Notes: a model not told the origin generated them from the sequence alone. Shown: positions 20,634 through 29,889, counted from the stretch's first letter. The stretch is DNA of 64,000 nt from Verrucomicrobiia bacterium (GCA_036268055.1 DATAUW010000009.1:62001-126000); one strand, 5' to 3'. Numbers and translations are program-made.

Positions 20634-22016
20634 TCAAGCGACGGCAGCGGCGGGCAGCAGCCGGCGCGCTCCGTCAAATTCGCCCGTCAAATCCAGTCCT
20701 TCCCGCTCACGCCGTGGCGTCATCGGGTGCATTTTTTCAAACCAGGGATTTTCTGGCGGCCTGCCATCGCGGCAATCCGGGAGACCGCCGGAGGCAGATG
20801 CGCCCATGGTGCGAAGTTCCTTGCGGAATTGCGCCGGCGTCTTGCCAAAGCGCGTTTTGAAAACCACGCCCATGTATTCGCCGCTCTTGAATCCGGAGGA
20901 ATCCGCGACATCCAGCAATGGAAGGTTTGTTCCGAGCAAAAGTTCGCGGGCGCGCTTCAATCGCAACCGGATGATCGCCTCGTGAACGGTCTCGCGAAGA
21001 ATGGAACGGAACCGTCTTTGCAGCACACTCCGCGAGAGTCCGGCAAAGGCGGCCACGCTGTTAATGGTGATGGTTTCGCAGCAATTTTTTTGGATGAAAA
21101 GCATCGCCTTCGCCAGATTCGGATCGGTGACGGAAATAATATCCGTGGATCGCCGGGTGGCGACACCGATGGGGTCAATCAGGATGGCTTCGCGCGGCGG
21201 ACGTTCTCCATTCATCATGCGATCCAGCAACGCCGCGGCTTCGTAACCGATGCGCTGGGAATTGACGATCACACTCGAAAGCGGAACCTCGGCGAGCGCG
21301 GACATCACATCGTCTTTGTCTACGCCGATCACCGCGACATCGTCCGGCACCGCGAGACCCAATTCACTGCACGCTTGGATCACCGCCCGTCCACGAACAT
21401 CATTGCAGGTCATGATTCCGACCGGTTTGGGAAGCGAATCGAGCCAATCTTTCAATCCGCGCACATCATCGTCACCAGATTTTGGCGAGACAATATTTTC
21501 GGCAACATCGTCCTTTCCTTCGGACGAAAACATTTGGAACGGAAAACCCGCTTCTGTGACGCATTGGCGAAATCCATTGGCGCGCGCATCCGACCAATTC
21601 AAACCGGTGCGCCCACAAAACGCAAAAAATCGAAAACCGCGTTCGAGAAGGTGCTGCGCGGCCACGCGTCCGACATTTTCTTCATTGGAACAGACCAGGG
21701 GAATTTTTACGTCGGGCGCGCCACCGAAAAGATCCACCGTGGGCACGCCCAATCGCGCAATGGTCTTGGCCACGGAACGGGATTTCACGCGCGCAATGAC
21801 GCCGTCGCCTTGCCAGCCGTTGAACCAATCCGGCGCATCCGCGCGCAAGTCCATTTCATGAAACTCAATGGACCAATGCGTATGCGCCCGCAAATATTCA
21901 GAGATGCCCAGGAGAAAATCCCGGCCCAGCGCGGATGAACTTTCGATCAGCAAAGCAACTCTCGGCGAAGGACGCTTTACCAAGGTGAACGTGGGTTTTT
22001 TCTTTGCGGGATTCAT
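20634..22016 (-). CDS. XylR-like transcriptional regulator (LacI-type sensor + AraC HTH)
   Basis: 460 residues. The N-terminal two-thirds (about 18-285) is a periplasmic-binding-protein/LacI-type ligand domain (RVALLIESSSALGRDFLLGI, then DVAVIGVDKDDVMSAL and PLSSV). The C-terminal third (about 305-400) is an AraC-type double helix-turn-helix (INSVAAFAGLSRSVLQRRFR, then ARELLLGTNLPLLDVADSSG). This is the arrangement of E. coli XylR, which binds xylose and activates transcription. A glycine/proline-rich tail of about 55 residues follows. Operator copy C lies 34 bp upstream of its start, suggesting autoregulation. It leads a tight operon with the propeller kinase and NarL regulator. Sugar ligand unknown. 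Confidence 0.9.
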   Translation of the reverse strand: MNPAKKKPTFTLVKRPSPRVALLIESSSALGRDFLLGISEYLRAHTHWSIEFHEMDLRADAPDWFNGWQGDGVIARVKSRSVAKTIARLGVPTVDLFGGAPDVKIPLVCSNEENVGRVAAQHLLERGFRFFAFCGRTGLNWSDARANGFRQCVTEAGFPFQMFSSEGKDDVAENIVSPKSGDDDVRGLKDWLDSLPKPVGIMTCNDVRGRAVIQACSELGLAVPDDVAVIGVDKDDVMSALAEVPLSSVIVNSQRIGYEAAALLDRMMNGERPPREAILIDPIGVATRRSTDIISVTDPNLAKAMLFIQKNCCETITINSVAAFAGLSRSVLQRRFRSILRETVHEAIIRLRLKRARELLLGTNLPLLDVADSSGFKSGEYMGVVFKTRFGKTPAQFRKELRTMGASASGGLPDCRDGRPPENPWFEKMHPMTPRREREGLDLTGEFDGARRLLPAAAVA

Positions 22017-22049
22017 CGTCCCATCTTACTCCGTGACGAGGCGGTGTCA

Positions 22050-22069
22050 TGTAGCCTTAAGTGGCTACA
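22050..22069. promoter_or_regulatory. XylR-type operator candidate, copy C (perfect palindrome)
   Basis: TGTAGCC-N6-GGCTACA: both 7-bp arms are exactly complementary. It sits just upstream of the XylR-like gene and downstream of GH3. GTCA precedes it, as in copies A and B. It is the best candidate for an autoregulatory site. Confidence 0.65.
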
Positions 22070-22200
22070 GAAGCACGTGCTCCATCGAAGTTGCAGAAAT
22101 TTAGAAAACGGCCAAATGCCTAAAGATAAAGCTTTATCGAGCATGGCCGCCGACGGCTTCGTTGTGCCGCTGATGGCCGCTGACGGGTGAGAGGAATGCT

Positions 22201-24480
22201 TTACTTCGCCGCGATATGCAATGGGAGTCTTGCGCGGATGTCGTCTGACGCCGCGCCGACGAGGATCTCATAATCGCCCGGCTCAATCACGTAGTGCTTG
22301 TGCTCGACATCCCAATAGCGAAATTCCTTGGATGGAATCGCGATGTCCACGTGCGCGGTATCCTGATGCGCAATGGTGATGCGCTGGAAACCACACAAGG
22401 CTTCGTTGGCTTGCGGCACGGCTGATTTGACATGGCGAAAATAGACTTGCACCACTTCATCGCCATCACGTGCCCCGGTGTTGGCGACATCAAGTTTGAC
22501 GTGGACAGTTTGGTCTGAGGCGATCTCCGAGTGGTTGAGTTTCGCGTCGTCGTATTTGAATTGCGTGTAGCTCAGACCGTGGCCGAACGCAAACGTCGGC
22601 TGGCCTTTGAAGTACCGATAAGTGCGATTGGCCATCGCGTAATCCGTGAACGCGGGCAGGTCTTCGGTGGATTTGTAAAAAGTGACCGGCAATCGTCCGG
22701 CAGGATTGACATCGCCAAACAAAACTTCCGCGACCGCCTGGCCGCCTTCCTGTCCCGGATACCACGCTTGCACGATGGCCGAAAGATTTTCCGCTTCCCA
22801 CGGCATGGCGATGGCGCTGCCACTGCAATTCACGAACACCAACGGCTTGCCCGTCGCTTTGAGGGCTTTGAGAAATTCGGTTTGCACCGGCGGCAATTCA
22901 ATGCGGGTGCGATCGCCGTGAAAGAACCCCTCGTACGGCACTTCCATTTGTTCGCGTTCGAGGTCGGCGGAAATCCCCCCGACGTAAATGATTGCATCCA
23001 CGTTGTCCGCGATCGTGAGCGCCTTGCCTTTGGCTTCGGCATAGAGGAGTTGATTCGTGTCGTTCAAGCGAATCGCCATCGGACAGCCGGCGCCGTAATA
23101 AACTTCCACCGAGGAGCCGAGCACGTTTTGAACGCCTTGCGCAAAGGTGACCGGATGGGAAGGATTGCCATTATAATTCCCCAGCAGCGTCGGAACATAA
23201 GTGGCATTGATTCCGAACACGGCGATCTTGTGGATTTTGCTCCGATCAAGCGGAAGCAGTCCGTCATTTTTTAAAAGCACCACGCATTCGCGAGCCATCT
23301 TCAACGCGAGCAAATCATTTTCAGGCGTGTCGTAATCGTTCGATGGAATTTTGGCGTAAGGAACCATGGACGGCGGATCGAACATGCCCAGGCGAAAACG
23401 CGCTTCGAGCAAACGGCCCACGGCGCGATCCAAATCTTCCTCTTTGAGCAACCCCGCTTGAACCGCGTTGGTCAGGCTCGTGTATTCCATGCCGCAACTG
23501 AGGTCGCAGCCCATTTTTATGGCAGTGGCTGAAGCCGCCGCGACCGATGGCGAGTATTCATGCCCGCCGACAAAATCATAGATCGCGCCGCAGTCGGAAA
23601 CCACATGGCCTTTGAATCCCCATTCGCCGCGCAATAGATTACTCAGGAGCAACGGACTGCCGCACGCGGGAATGCCATAGAGCGCATTGTAAGCGCCCAT
23701 CACCGAACCGACGTGGCCTTCACGAACGGCGGCTTCGAATTGCGGCAAATATGTTTCATAAAGATCCCGTTCGGGTGGTTGGGCATCGAAACTATGCCGC
23801 CCCGCTTCTGGCCCGCTATGCACCGCGAAATGTTTCGCGCACGCCATCGCCTTGATGTATTTCGGATCGTCGCCTTGCAAGCCGGTGATGAACGAAACGG
23901 CCATGCGTCCGGTGAGAAAGGGATCTTCACCGTAAGTCTCCTGCCCGCGGCCCCAGCGTGGATCGCGAAAAATATTTATATTCGGCGTCCAGAAAGTGAG
24001 GCCGGTATAATTCGCGCTGTCGCCGTTATTCGCTTCGGTGTATTCACGGTTTTTCGCGCGCGCCTCGGTGGCAATGGCATCGGCAACACGATGCATGAGG
24101 TTGGTGTCAAAGCTGGCGGCCATCGCAATCGCTTGCGGGAAAACCGTGGCCGTGCCATTGCGACCGATACCGTGCAGGCACTCGTTCCAATAATTATATG
24201 CGGGCAGACCGATGCGTGGAATCGCGGGCGCGTCATTACAAACCTGGCGGGCTTTTTCCTCCAGCGTCATGCGACCGACAAGATCGCGGACGCGGACATC
24301 AAACGGCTGGCTGGCATCGCGCCAGAGCGGCGGCTTTTCCGCGGCGGCAGAGTTGGTGGCAGTATTCGTGTTTTGCGCGGACGACCTGAATGCGATTGCG
24401 AGAAAAATAAAAAGGCAAAGCGGAAGGCGAAGCGCCAGGGTCGTTCGGTTAGATCGGGTTTTTTCTTTGGCCAAACTCAC
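22201..24480 (-). CDS. Glycoside hydrolase family 3 beta-glucosidase/xylosidase (secreted)
   Basis: 759 residues, GTG start (complement of 24478-24480) with a short AAGG just upstream, and a signal peptide (LPLCLFIFLAIAFRSSAQ). GH3 N-terminal barrel (about 60-375) with KHFAVHSGPEAGRHSFDA, and the nucleophile D296 in HVVSDCGAIYDF. The GH3 C-terminal alpha/beta sandwich follows (about 415-635), then a fibronectin III-like domain (about 660-745). YNYWNECLHG with GLTFWTPNINIFRDPRWGRGQETYGEDP is closest to the plant/bacterial beta-xylosidase and arabinofuranosidase branch. It would release monosaccharides from oligosaccharides cut by the other enzymes. It lies upstream of the XylR-like gene in the same direction (184 bp gap). 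Confidence 0.92.
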   Translation of the reverse strand: MSLAKEKTRSNRTTLALRLPLCLFIFLAIAFRSSAQNTNTATNSAAAEKPPLWRDASQPFDVRVRDLVGRMTLEEKARQVCNDAPAIPRIGLPAYNYWNECLHGIGRNGTATVFPQAIAMAASFDTNLMHRVADAIATEARAKNREYTEANNGDSANYTGLTFWTPNINIFRDPRWGRGQETYGEDPFLTGRMAVSFITGLQGDDPKYIKAMACAKHFAVHSGPEAGRHSFDAQPPERDLYETYLPQFEAAVREGHVGSVMGAYNALYGIPACGSPLLLSNLLRGEWGFKGHVVSDCGAIYDFVGGHEYSPSVAAASATAIKMGCDLSCGMEYTSLTNAVQAGLLKEEDLDRAVGRLLEARFRLGMFDPPSMVPYAKIPSNDYDTPENDLLALKMARECVVLLKNDGLLPLDRSKIHKIAVFGINATYVPTLLGNYNGNPSHPVTFAQGVQNVLGSSVEVYYGAGCPMAIRLNDTNQLLYAEAKGKALTIADNVDAIIYVGGISADLEREQMEVPYEGFFHGDRTRIELPPVQTEFLKALKATGKPLVFVNCSGSAIAMPWEAENLSAIVQAWYPGQEGGQAVAEVLFGDVNPAGRLPVTFYKSTEDLPAFTDYAMANRTYRYFKGQPTFAFGHGLSYTQFKYDDAKLNHSEIASDQTVHVKLDVANTGARDGDEVVQVYFRHVKSAVPQANEALCGFQRITIAHQDTAHVDIAIPSKEFRYWDVEHKHYVIEPGDYEILVGAASDDIRARLPLHIAAK

Positions 24481-24555
24481 GGCCTTAGCTTGTGCGGTTC
24501 CCCGCGCGGCGTCAATCTTCTGTAGCGGGAATAATAAACCTCGCGGCGTGAAAAT

Positions 24556-25023
24556 TTATTCTTTCGGCGGTTGATCCAGCCCTTTGCCGACCGATTCCAA
24601 AACACTCGTCATTGCGGTCAAGGCACGGCGGCTGTCCCTGCTGCGCAATTTTTTGAACAGTTGCCAAAGACTTAACGGCTCGGATGATTTGGCGTGAGCG
24701 AGGTCCGAGGACAAAGATTTGGCCACGGTTCCAAGAAACTCGGGTTCCACTGCGCCCGCAATTTTTGCGAGCACGACCAGATTGCGAAGCGCGCGAATGC
24801 CCTCGGATGTTTTCGTGGCATCCACGATGACTTGCAAAATTTTATCGCTCGACCCAAGCGCGCCGCGCAGCGAATCCAGCACGCCGTGGTCGTGAAGCGC
24901 TTGCAATAATTGATACGTGTCGAGCAACGCCTCCACATGCTGCATCGGTGCGCGCTCCAATTCGTGAAGTAATTCCGCGCGGCGGTCGCGCGTGGGCAAT
25001 TCCAAAGGAATCGGCTTGGCCAT
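24556..25023 (-). CDS. DUF1641 protein, formate dehydrogenase partner
   Basis: 155 residues, all-helical by appearance, no membrane segment. LLDTYQLLQALHDHGVLDSL followed by a Gly/Ser turn, IRALRNLVVLAKIAGAVEPE and a C-terminal LWQLFKKLRSRDSRRAL match the DUF1641 family (Bacillus YrhD type). That family is regularly encoded beside FdhA/YrhE-type formate dehydrogenases. The start is 2 bp behind the stop of the dehydrogenase gene, so the two form an operon. Its biochemical role (assembly, electron transfer or regulation) is not established. Confidence 0.88.
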   Translation of the reverse strand: MAKPIPLELPTRDRRAELLHELERAPMQHVEALLDTYQLLQALHDHGVLDSLRGALGSSDKILQVIVDATKTSEGIRALRNLVVLAKIAGAVEPEFLGTVAKSLSSDLAHAKSSEPLSLWQLFKKLRSRDSRRALTAMTSVLESVGKGLDQPPKE

Positions 25024-25025
25024 AG

Positions 25026-27980
25026 TTAGTCGGATTTAATGTTCAACCGCTTTTGTCCGTGACCGGGCTTGATGTAATCCGGACGCTGCCATTTGCGCTC
25101 CACTTCAACTCCGCGTTGCGGCGTGGGATGGCCGAAGCGATGGTTGTTTCGCGGCAGCGGACTTTCGCCGACTTCCCCGAGAACCTCCATGCGCACGGAA
25201 GTGTCTTTGTAGGCCGGCGTGTGGGTCTGCGGGTCGGTGTGGCTGCCGGTTAATTTATTAACCGGGTGCTCGGTCGAATTCATCGGCATGTAAAGTTCCT
25301 TGCCTTTCACGCGATCAGTCACGAGGGCGCGGACGCGCAATTTCCCGTAACGCGAAATCAGCCGCACCCACGCGCCGCTTTCGATCTGGCGTTCCTTGGC
25401 CAGCGCTGGCGAAATTTCGACGAACGTATCGGGAGTTTTTTCGTGAATGCCATTGACGCGATTGGTGAGGTTGCCTTCGTGAAAATGTTCGAGCAGTCGT
25501 CCGTTATTTAAATGCAGATCGAATTCGGAATCGGCGGGATCCGCGGGTTTGCTGTAACCGACCGGAAATAATTTTGCCTTGCCATCGGGAAACTTAAACT
25601 TTTTGGTGTAGAGCAAAGGTTCGTCCGTGCCGTCAGCCGCGACAGGCCAACTCAACGACCGGTAACCTTCGAGCCGTTCGTAAGTCACCCCGGCGAAGAT
25701 TGGCGTGAGCGCGGCAATCTCCTCATAAATTTTTGACGGATGATCATATTTCCAATTCGCGCCGAGACGATTAGCGATGTCTTGAATGATAACCCAATCG
25801 GGACGGCTGCCTTCGAGCGGCTCGAAAACCTGGTAGAGCCGTTGCATGCGCCGTTCGGTGTTGGTAAAAGTTCCTTCCTTCTCCAAACTCGGGCTCGCGG
25901 GCAAAACCACATCGGCGAACTGGCAGGTCTCGCTGAAAAAAATGTCCTGCACGACAAAAAAATCCAGCTTGGAAAGCGAGTCCTGAACGTAGTTCGCATT
26001 GGAATCCACCAGGGCAATCTCTTCACCAAAAAGATACATCGCCTTGAGCTTGCCTTCGAGGATGGCATCAATCATCTGGTGATTGTCGAGCCCCTTGCTG
26101 GTCGGCAATTTTACGCCCCAGCCGATCTCAAATTTTTTGCGCACCTCCTCGTCCTCCACTTTTTGGTAACCGGGAAAAAAATTCGGCATCGCGCCGTGGT
26201 CGCTCGCGCCCTGGACATTGTTATGGCCGCGCAACGGATACGCTCCGGTCCCGGTGCGCATGTAATTTCCCGTCACCAGCAGCAAATTGGAAATGGCGGT
26301 TGAAGTGTCCGACCCCATGCTGTGCTGGGTCACACCCATCGCCCACAAAATGCAAACACCGCTCGCCTCGGTGATCATATCCGCAACCAGCTTAAGCGTC
26401 TCAATGGAAAGCCCCGTGACCTCCGACGCGAATTCCAAAGTAAACAGGTCGAGACTCTTGCGATATTCGTCCAGACCATTCACCCATTGCGCGAGGAATT
26501 TTAGGTTCGCGCGATCCGTGTCGAACAGATGCCGTGTGACCGCACAAAGCCAGACCAAATCCGTGCCCGGGCGCGGATGCAAAAACAAATCGGCCCGCGA
26601 TGCCATTTCGTGTTTGCGCAAATCGGAGACGATTAATTTCTGCCCGCGCAATTTGTGGGCCTGTTTGACGCGAGTGGCGAGCAGCGGATGACTCTCAGCG
26701 GTGTTGCTGCCGATGATGATGACGAGGCCCGCGTGCTCGATGTCTCTGATGGAACCGGAGTCACCGCCGTAACCAACCGTGCGGAACAAACCCGTGGTCG
26801 CCGGCGCCTGGCAATAGCGCGAACAATTATCCATGTTGTTCGTGCCGATCACCGCGCGTGCCAGCTTTTGCATCAAATAACTTTCCTCGTTGGTGCATTT
26901 GGACGACGAAATAAACGCGAGCGCATCCGGGCCGGATTGCGATTTAATTTGTTCGAAACGTCGGGCCACCAAATCAAGCGCTTCGCCCCAGCTAGCGGCG
27001 CGAAATTTTTCGCCTTCGCGAATCAAGGGCGTCGTCAGGCGGTCCCCGCTGTTGACGAAATCCCAGCCGAATTTGCCTTTGACACACGTCGAGATGCCAT
27101 TGGCCGGGCCATCGTTGGGCGACACTTTCAATATCTCGCGGTCCTTCGTCCAAATGTCGAAACTGCAACCGACGCCGCAATAAGTACACACGGTTTTGGT
27201 GCGCCGGATGCGGGATTCGCGCATGTCCGCCTCGACCTCGGACACCTTGAGGATCGGCATGTAACCTGTGTCCGGCTCGACACCTTTGACAATATCAATC
27301 ATGCCGTCGAGCAGCGTCTTGGGCATTGACGTCATGAAACCCGCCTTGCCAAGCATGGATTTTTCCATGAGCGCGTTGCAGGGGCAGACGCTGATGCAAT
27401 GGCCGCAGGAAACGCAACTGGATTCGCCGATATTCGCGCCGCCATCCCACAAAACGCGCGGCTGTTTGTCCTCCCAGCGGATGGAGAGAGTTTCATTGAC
27501 CTGCACATTCTGGCAGGCCTCGACGCAACGGCCACAAAGAATACATTGATCGGCATCGTAACGATAAAACGGATTCGAGTTGTCCACGGGAAAACCCTTG
27601 GGCCGAAAAGGAATTTTTTGGTGCTCAATGGCGAGAAGCTTGGTCGCGTTGTGAACGGTGCAATTTCCGTTGTTGTTATCGCAAACGGTACAATAGAGCA
27701 GATGATTTTGCAGCAGGCGATCGAAGGCTTCGCGCTGGGCGGCATCCGCCCGCGGCGAATTGGTGGAGATAACCATGCCAGAAGCTGCGGCGGTTTCGCA
27801 CGCGCGAACCAACTCGCCATTCACCTCGACCATGCAAGTATCGCACGTGCGGATGGGACCGAGTTGGGGATGGTAACAGACGTGGGGAATCTCAATGCCC
27901 GCGCGGGAAAAGAAATCAATCAACCGTTCGCCGGATTTCGATTCCATCGCTGCGCCATCAACTGTAAGCGTGAGCACCAT
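25026..27980 (-). CDS. fdhA: Formate dehydrogenase alpha subunit-like molybdoenzyme (cytosolic)
   Basis: 984 residues, no signal peptide, so cytoplasmic. NuoG-like front end: [2Fe-2S] cysteines at about 35/46/49/61, a C97/C100/C107 cluster, then two [4Fe-4S] ferredoxin motifs (CILCGRCVEAC near 146 and CVSCGHCISVC near 189). The catalytic part has CTYCGVGC (265-272) with C299, and NNMDNCSRYCQAP, where C390 takes the place of selenocysteine in FDH-H. Mo/W-bisMGD domains fill the rest, ending with the molydopterin-dinucleotide-binding domain. Expected reaction: formate to CO2 (or the reverse) with an unknown electron carrier. No FdhB-type flavin subunit, FdhD or FdhE is adjacent. Co-transcribed with DUF1641. 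Confidence 0.9.
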   Translation of the reverse strand: MVLTLTVDGAAMESKSGERLIDFFSRAGIEIPHVCYHPQLGPIRTCDTCMVEVNGELVRACETAAASGMVISTNSPRADAAQREAFDRLLQNHLLYCTVCDNNNGNCTVHNATKLLAIEHQKIPFRPKGFPVDNSNPFYRYDADQCILCGRCVEACQNVQVNETLSIRWEDKQPRVLWDGGANIGESSCVSCGHCISVCPCNALMEKSMLGKAGFMTSMPKTLLDGMIDIVKGVEPDTGYMPILKVSEVEADMRESRIRRTKTVCTYCGVGCSFDIWTKDREILKVSPNDGPANGISTCVKGKFGWDFVNSGDRLTTPLIREGEKFRAASWGEALDLVARRFEQIKSQSGPDALAFISSSKCTNEESYLMQKLARAVIGTNNMDNCSRYCQAPATTGLFRTVGYGGDSGSIRDIEHAGLVIIIGSNTAESHPLLATRVKQAHKLRGQKLIVSDLRKHEMASRADLFLHPRPGTDLVWLCAVTRHLFDTDRANLKFLAQWVNGLDEYRKSLDLFTLEFASEVTGLSIETLKLVADMITEASGVCILWAMGVTQHSMGSDTSTAISNLLLVTGNYMRTGTGAYPLRGHNNVQGASDHGAMPNFFPGYQKVEDEEVRKKFEIGWGVKLPTSKGLDNHQMIDAILEGKLKAMYLFGEEIALVDSNANYVQDSLSKLDFFVVQDIFFSETCQFADVVLPASPSLEKEGTFTNTERRMQRLYQVFEPLEGSRPDWVIIQDIANRLGANWKYDHPSKIYEEIAALTPIFAGVTYERLEGYRSLSWPVAADGTDEPLLYTKKFKFPDGKAKLFPVGYSKPADPADSEFDLHLNNGRLLEHFHEGNLTNRVNGIHEKTPDTFVEISPALAKERQIESGAWVRLISRYGKLRVRALVTDRVKGKELYMPMNSTEHPVNKLTGSHTDPQTHTPAYKDTSVRMEVLGEVGESPLPRNNHRFGHPTPQRGVEVERKWQRPDYIKPGHGQKRLNIKSD

Positions 27981-28048
27981 GCTGGTTGGAAGTGGCTTCC
28001 AACGAAAGCGTAGCGCAGATTTGGTGAACGCACAACAGCTTGGTTAAC

Positions 28049-28072
28049 TGCGGAGACGCGGAGGCGTCGAGT
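28049..28072. repeat. Fragment of a dispersed CTCCGCG-rich intergenic repeat
   Basis: On the minus strand this reads as runs of GCCTCCGCGTCTCCGC followed by AGTT. It resembles the sequence at 32717-32751. Weak evidence, two copies only. Confidence 0.3.
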
Positions 28073-28098
28073 TTAAGGAAAATATCTGCTGAAGCTGC

Positions 28099-29157
28099 TC
28101 AACGATAAACGATCTGTTCGACCTTGACTAAATTCTCGGAGGGTTCGGCGAGGCTGCCGTGGGTGTTGTCCACGAAGCGGGCGTCCTTGATCACATTGTC
28201 CTTACAGGTGGCGTCATTGACGATAAACGCATCGCCGCCGCAATCGGTAATGGTCAATCCCTCGAAATTATTGCCGGTGCATTCGGTTCCCGGTTGCAGC
28301 TTCCAGCCGTCAGCCTGAGCCTCGGCAGTTTGCGCCATGAAGATGCCGTGGTTGTGGCTATTGGAGATGGTCACATCGTGAAAGGAATTTCCACATGAGT
28401 GGCGCATAAAGACGCCCAAGTCGTTCCCGCTGAGAGTGGCATTGGTGATGATATTGTTATTGAAAGCGAGATCGAGGGAAATGCCGGCGGCAAGATTGTC
28501 GTGCAAGTGCAGGCCGCTAAATTGCGATTGCTCGGTGAAATAACAGGCAAGGCCGTCGAATTGATTATCGTAAGCAGTAAAGTCGTGGACGTTCAACCGG
28601 CGCGTGCTCGCCGTGACCAATCCACCCGAACGGCAACTGCGGCAGACCACGCCTTCGACGGAGGAATCGTTCACCTGCCAGATATCAATGCCATTATTAT
28701 TAAGCTGCGAACCGTCAGTCGCAGAATGCCAGAATTCCACCGTTTGATTTTGACGATTGCCGTTGATGGAAAGGTCGGCCAGGCGCAAGTGCGAGGTGGC
28801 ACGCAACGGCGCGGAAAGCGGCGAGCCTAAAATAACTACCGGACAATTTGCCTTGTCGGCCAAATGCAGAACCGTATCCAAACCACTGCCGCGCAATGTT
28901 TGTGAATCACGGCGAAGCATCAATGGCTCGTGAATTTCGTAGGTTCCGCTCGCCAGCAGGACTTCACCGCCGCTGGGGAGACTATCAAGCGCAGCCTGAA
29001 TTTGCTGTTGAGTTGAATCGGCGGCGAGTTTGACGATAACTGGTTCTGCGACCGATGATCCCGAAAGGGAAAAGCTCATCAACGAGAGAACCAGCGATAT
29101 GGAAAGAATGGACAGATAGAATGACCGGGAAGTCTTTTGTGTATTCGTGTGCTGCAT
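28099..29157 (-). CDS. Secreted right-handed beta-helix protein
   Basis: 352 residues from the ATG complementary to 29155-29157 (a start 12 codons earlier is possible). Signal peptide ending near SGSSVAEP. The opening QQQIQAALDSLPSGGEVLLASGTYEI and LRRDSQTLRGSG, followed by short repeats rich in N, G and hydrophobics (NNNGIDIWQVNDSSVEGVVC, HNHGIFMAQ, GGDAFIVNDATCKDNVI), are typical of the pectate-lyase-like single-stranded beta-helix superfamily (NosD/Beta_helix). No lyase or hydrolase active site can be recognised, so function is open: a polysaccharide lyase, GH28-like enzyme or a binding protein. It is monocistronic, with no gene partner in the same direction within 120 bp. Confidence 0.75.
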   Translation of the reverse strand: MQHTNTQKTSRSFYLSILSISLVLSLMSFSLSGSSVAEPVIVKLAADSTQQQIQAALDSLPSGGEVLLASGTYEIHEPLMLRRDSQTLRGSGLDTVLHLADKANCPVVILGSPLSAPLRATSHLRLADLSINGNRQNQTVEFWHSATDGSQLNNNGIDIWQVNDSSVEGVVCRSCRSGGLVTASTRRLNVHDFTAYDNQFDGLACYFTEQSQFSGLHLHDNLAAGISLDLAFNNNIITNATLSGNDLGVFMRHSCGNSFHDVTISNSHNHGIFMAQTAEAQADGWKLQPGTECTGNNFEGLTITDCGGDAFIVNDATCKDNVIKDARFVDNTHGSLAEPSENLVKVEQIVYR

Positions 29158-29400
29158 ACTACTAATACGTCTGGAATTGAAGTTCTGACGCATACATCGT
29201 CAAAAAAATTCAAAGCCTTGAATTTTCTTGCGAAAATAGTAGAAGAATTGGGCAGAGGATTTCTATCACCCAAACGCCTTCAGACACTTACGAAACCTCC
29301 AACTGGACTACCCCTTTGAAGCCAAACGATTTCTATCGTTTTATAATAACAGAACCGAACGGCGCTGGCGCATCCATATCACCTTGCGCCGCCGAGAAAA

Positions 29401-29667
29401 TTATTTGGCGGGCGCATGAACCGGCTGCCAGCTCGGACGCAAGCGCCCGAACGTCGGTGCTGGTTTACCGGTTTGGCGGGACCAGCCCATCGGCACCTTG
29501 CGTTGGCGGTAAACATACTCATGTTTCTCGTGCCGTTTCTCGTACCAATTCTCTAAAAGGATGGAGAAAAAGATCGCAACCGCCATCAGCACAAACACGC
29601 CAACCGCCGCTGATGCCAGCATGAGATGAGGAACGAGTTTTTCAAACAAGATTGTGATTGCTTTCAT
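29401..29667 (-). CDS. Small single-pass membrane protein, unknown
   Basis: 88 residues from the ATG complementary to 29665-29667. One strong membrane helix (about 10-36: PHLMLASAAVGVFVLMAVAI) is followed by a charged, basic cytoplasmic-looking tail (WYEKRHEKHEYVYRQRK) and a proline-rich end. I do not recognise the family. Frame composition looks coding, and the membrane helix followed by a basic anchor is unlikely by chance. It might be a small stress or envelope protein like its neighbours. Confidence 0.5.
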   Translation of the reverse strand: MKAITILFEKLVPHLMLASAAVGVFVLMAVAIFFSILLENWYEKRHEKHEYVYRQRKVPMGWSRQTGKPAPTFGRLRPSWQPVHAPAK

Positions 29668-29854
29668 ACAAATTTTTCTTTTGCACAATGGATGCCAGCC
29701 GTTTGAAAAATGGAATTCCCTGCTTTTAAAGGGATTTTTTAACTTTCATCTGCTCGAAAAGTTCTGGACGCATTGCAAGTTGCGAATGATGTGGCAGTTA
29801 AAATGGCGCGAGATGCAATATTGAAACATCTACGCTTTCAGAACGGCCTTCGCA

Positions 29855-29889
29855 TAAAAAAATAAACCCACGAATGAGTTTCGTGGGTT
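29855..29889 (-). terminator. Rho-independent terminator of the ferritin-like gene
   Basis: 10-bp perfect arms (AACCCACGAA at 29865-29874 and TTCGTGGGTT at 29880-29889) with a 5-nt loop. On the minus strand they are followed by a T-rich run (TTATTTTTTTAT). It lies 22 bp beyond the stop of the ferritin-like gene. Confidence 0.85.

Noticed and set aside
20445-21938. 497-codon open frame on the plus strand
   Set aside because: Antisense to the XylR-like gene and the kinase start; very rich in Arg, His and Phe, with no recognisable motif.
22125-22138. GATAAAGCTTTATC perfect 14-bp palindrome downstream of GH3
   Set aside because: Lies in the GH3-XylR gap without a T-run or partner copy; too short and AT-simple to call an operator beside the stronger site at 22050.
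26800-26830. Selenocysteine in the formate dehydrogenase
   Set aside because: The equivalent position is a normal Cys codon and there is no in-frame TGA.
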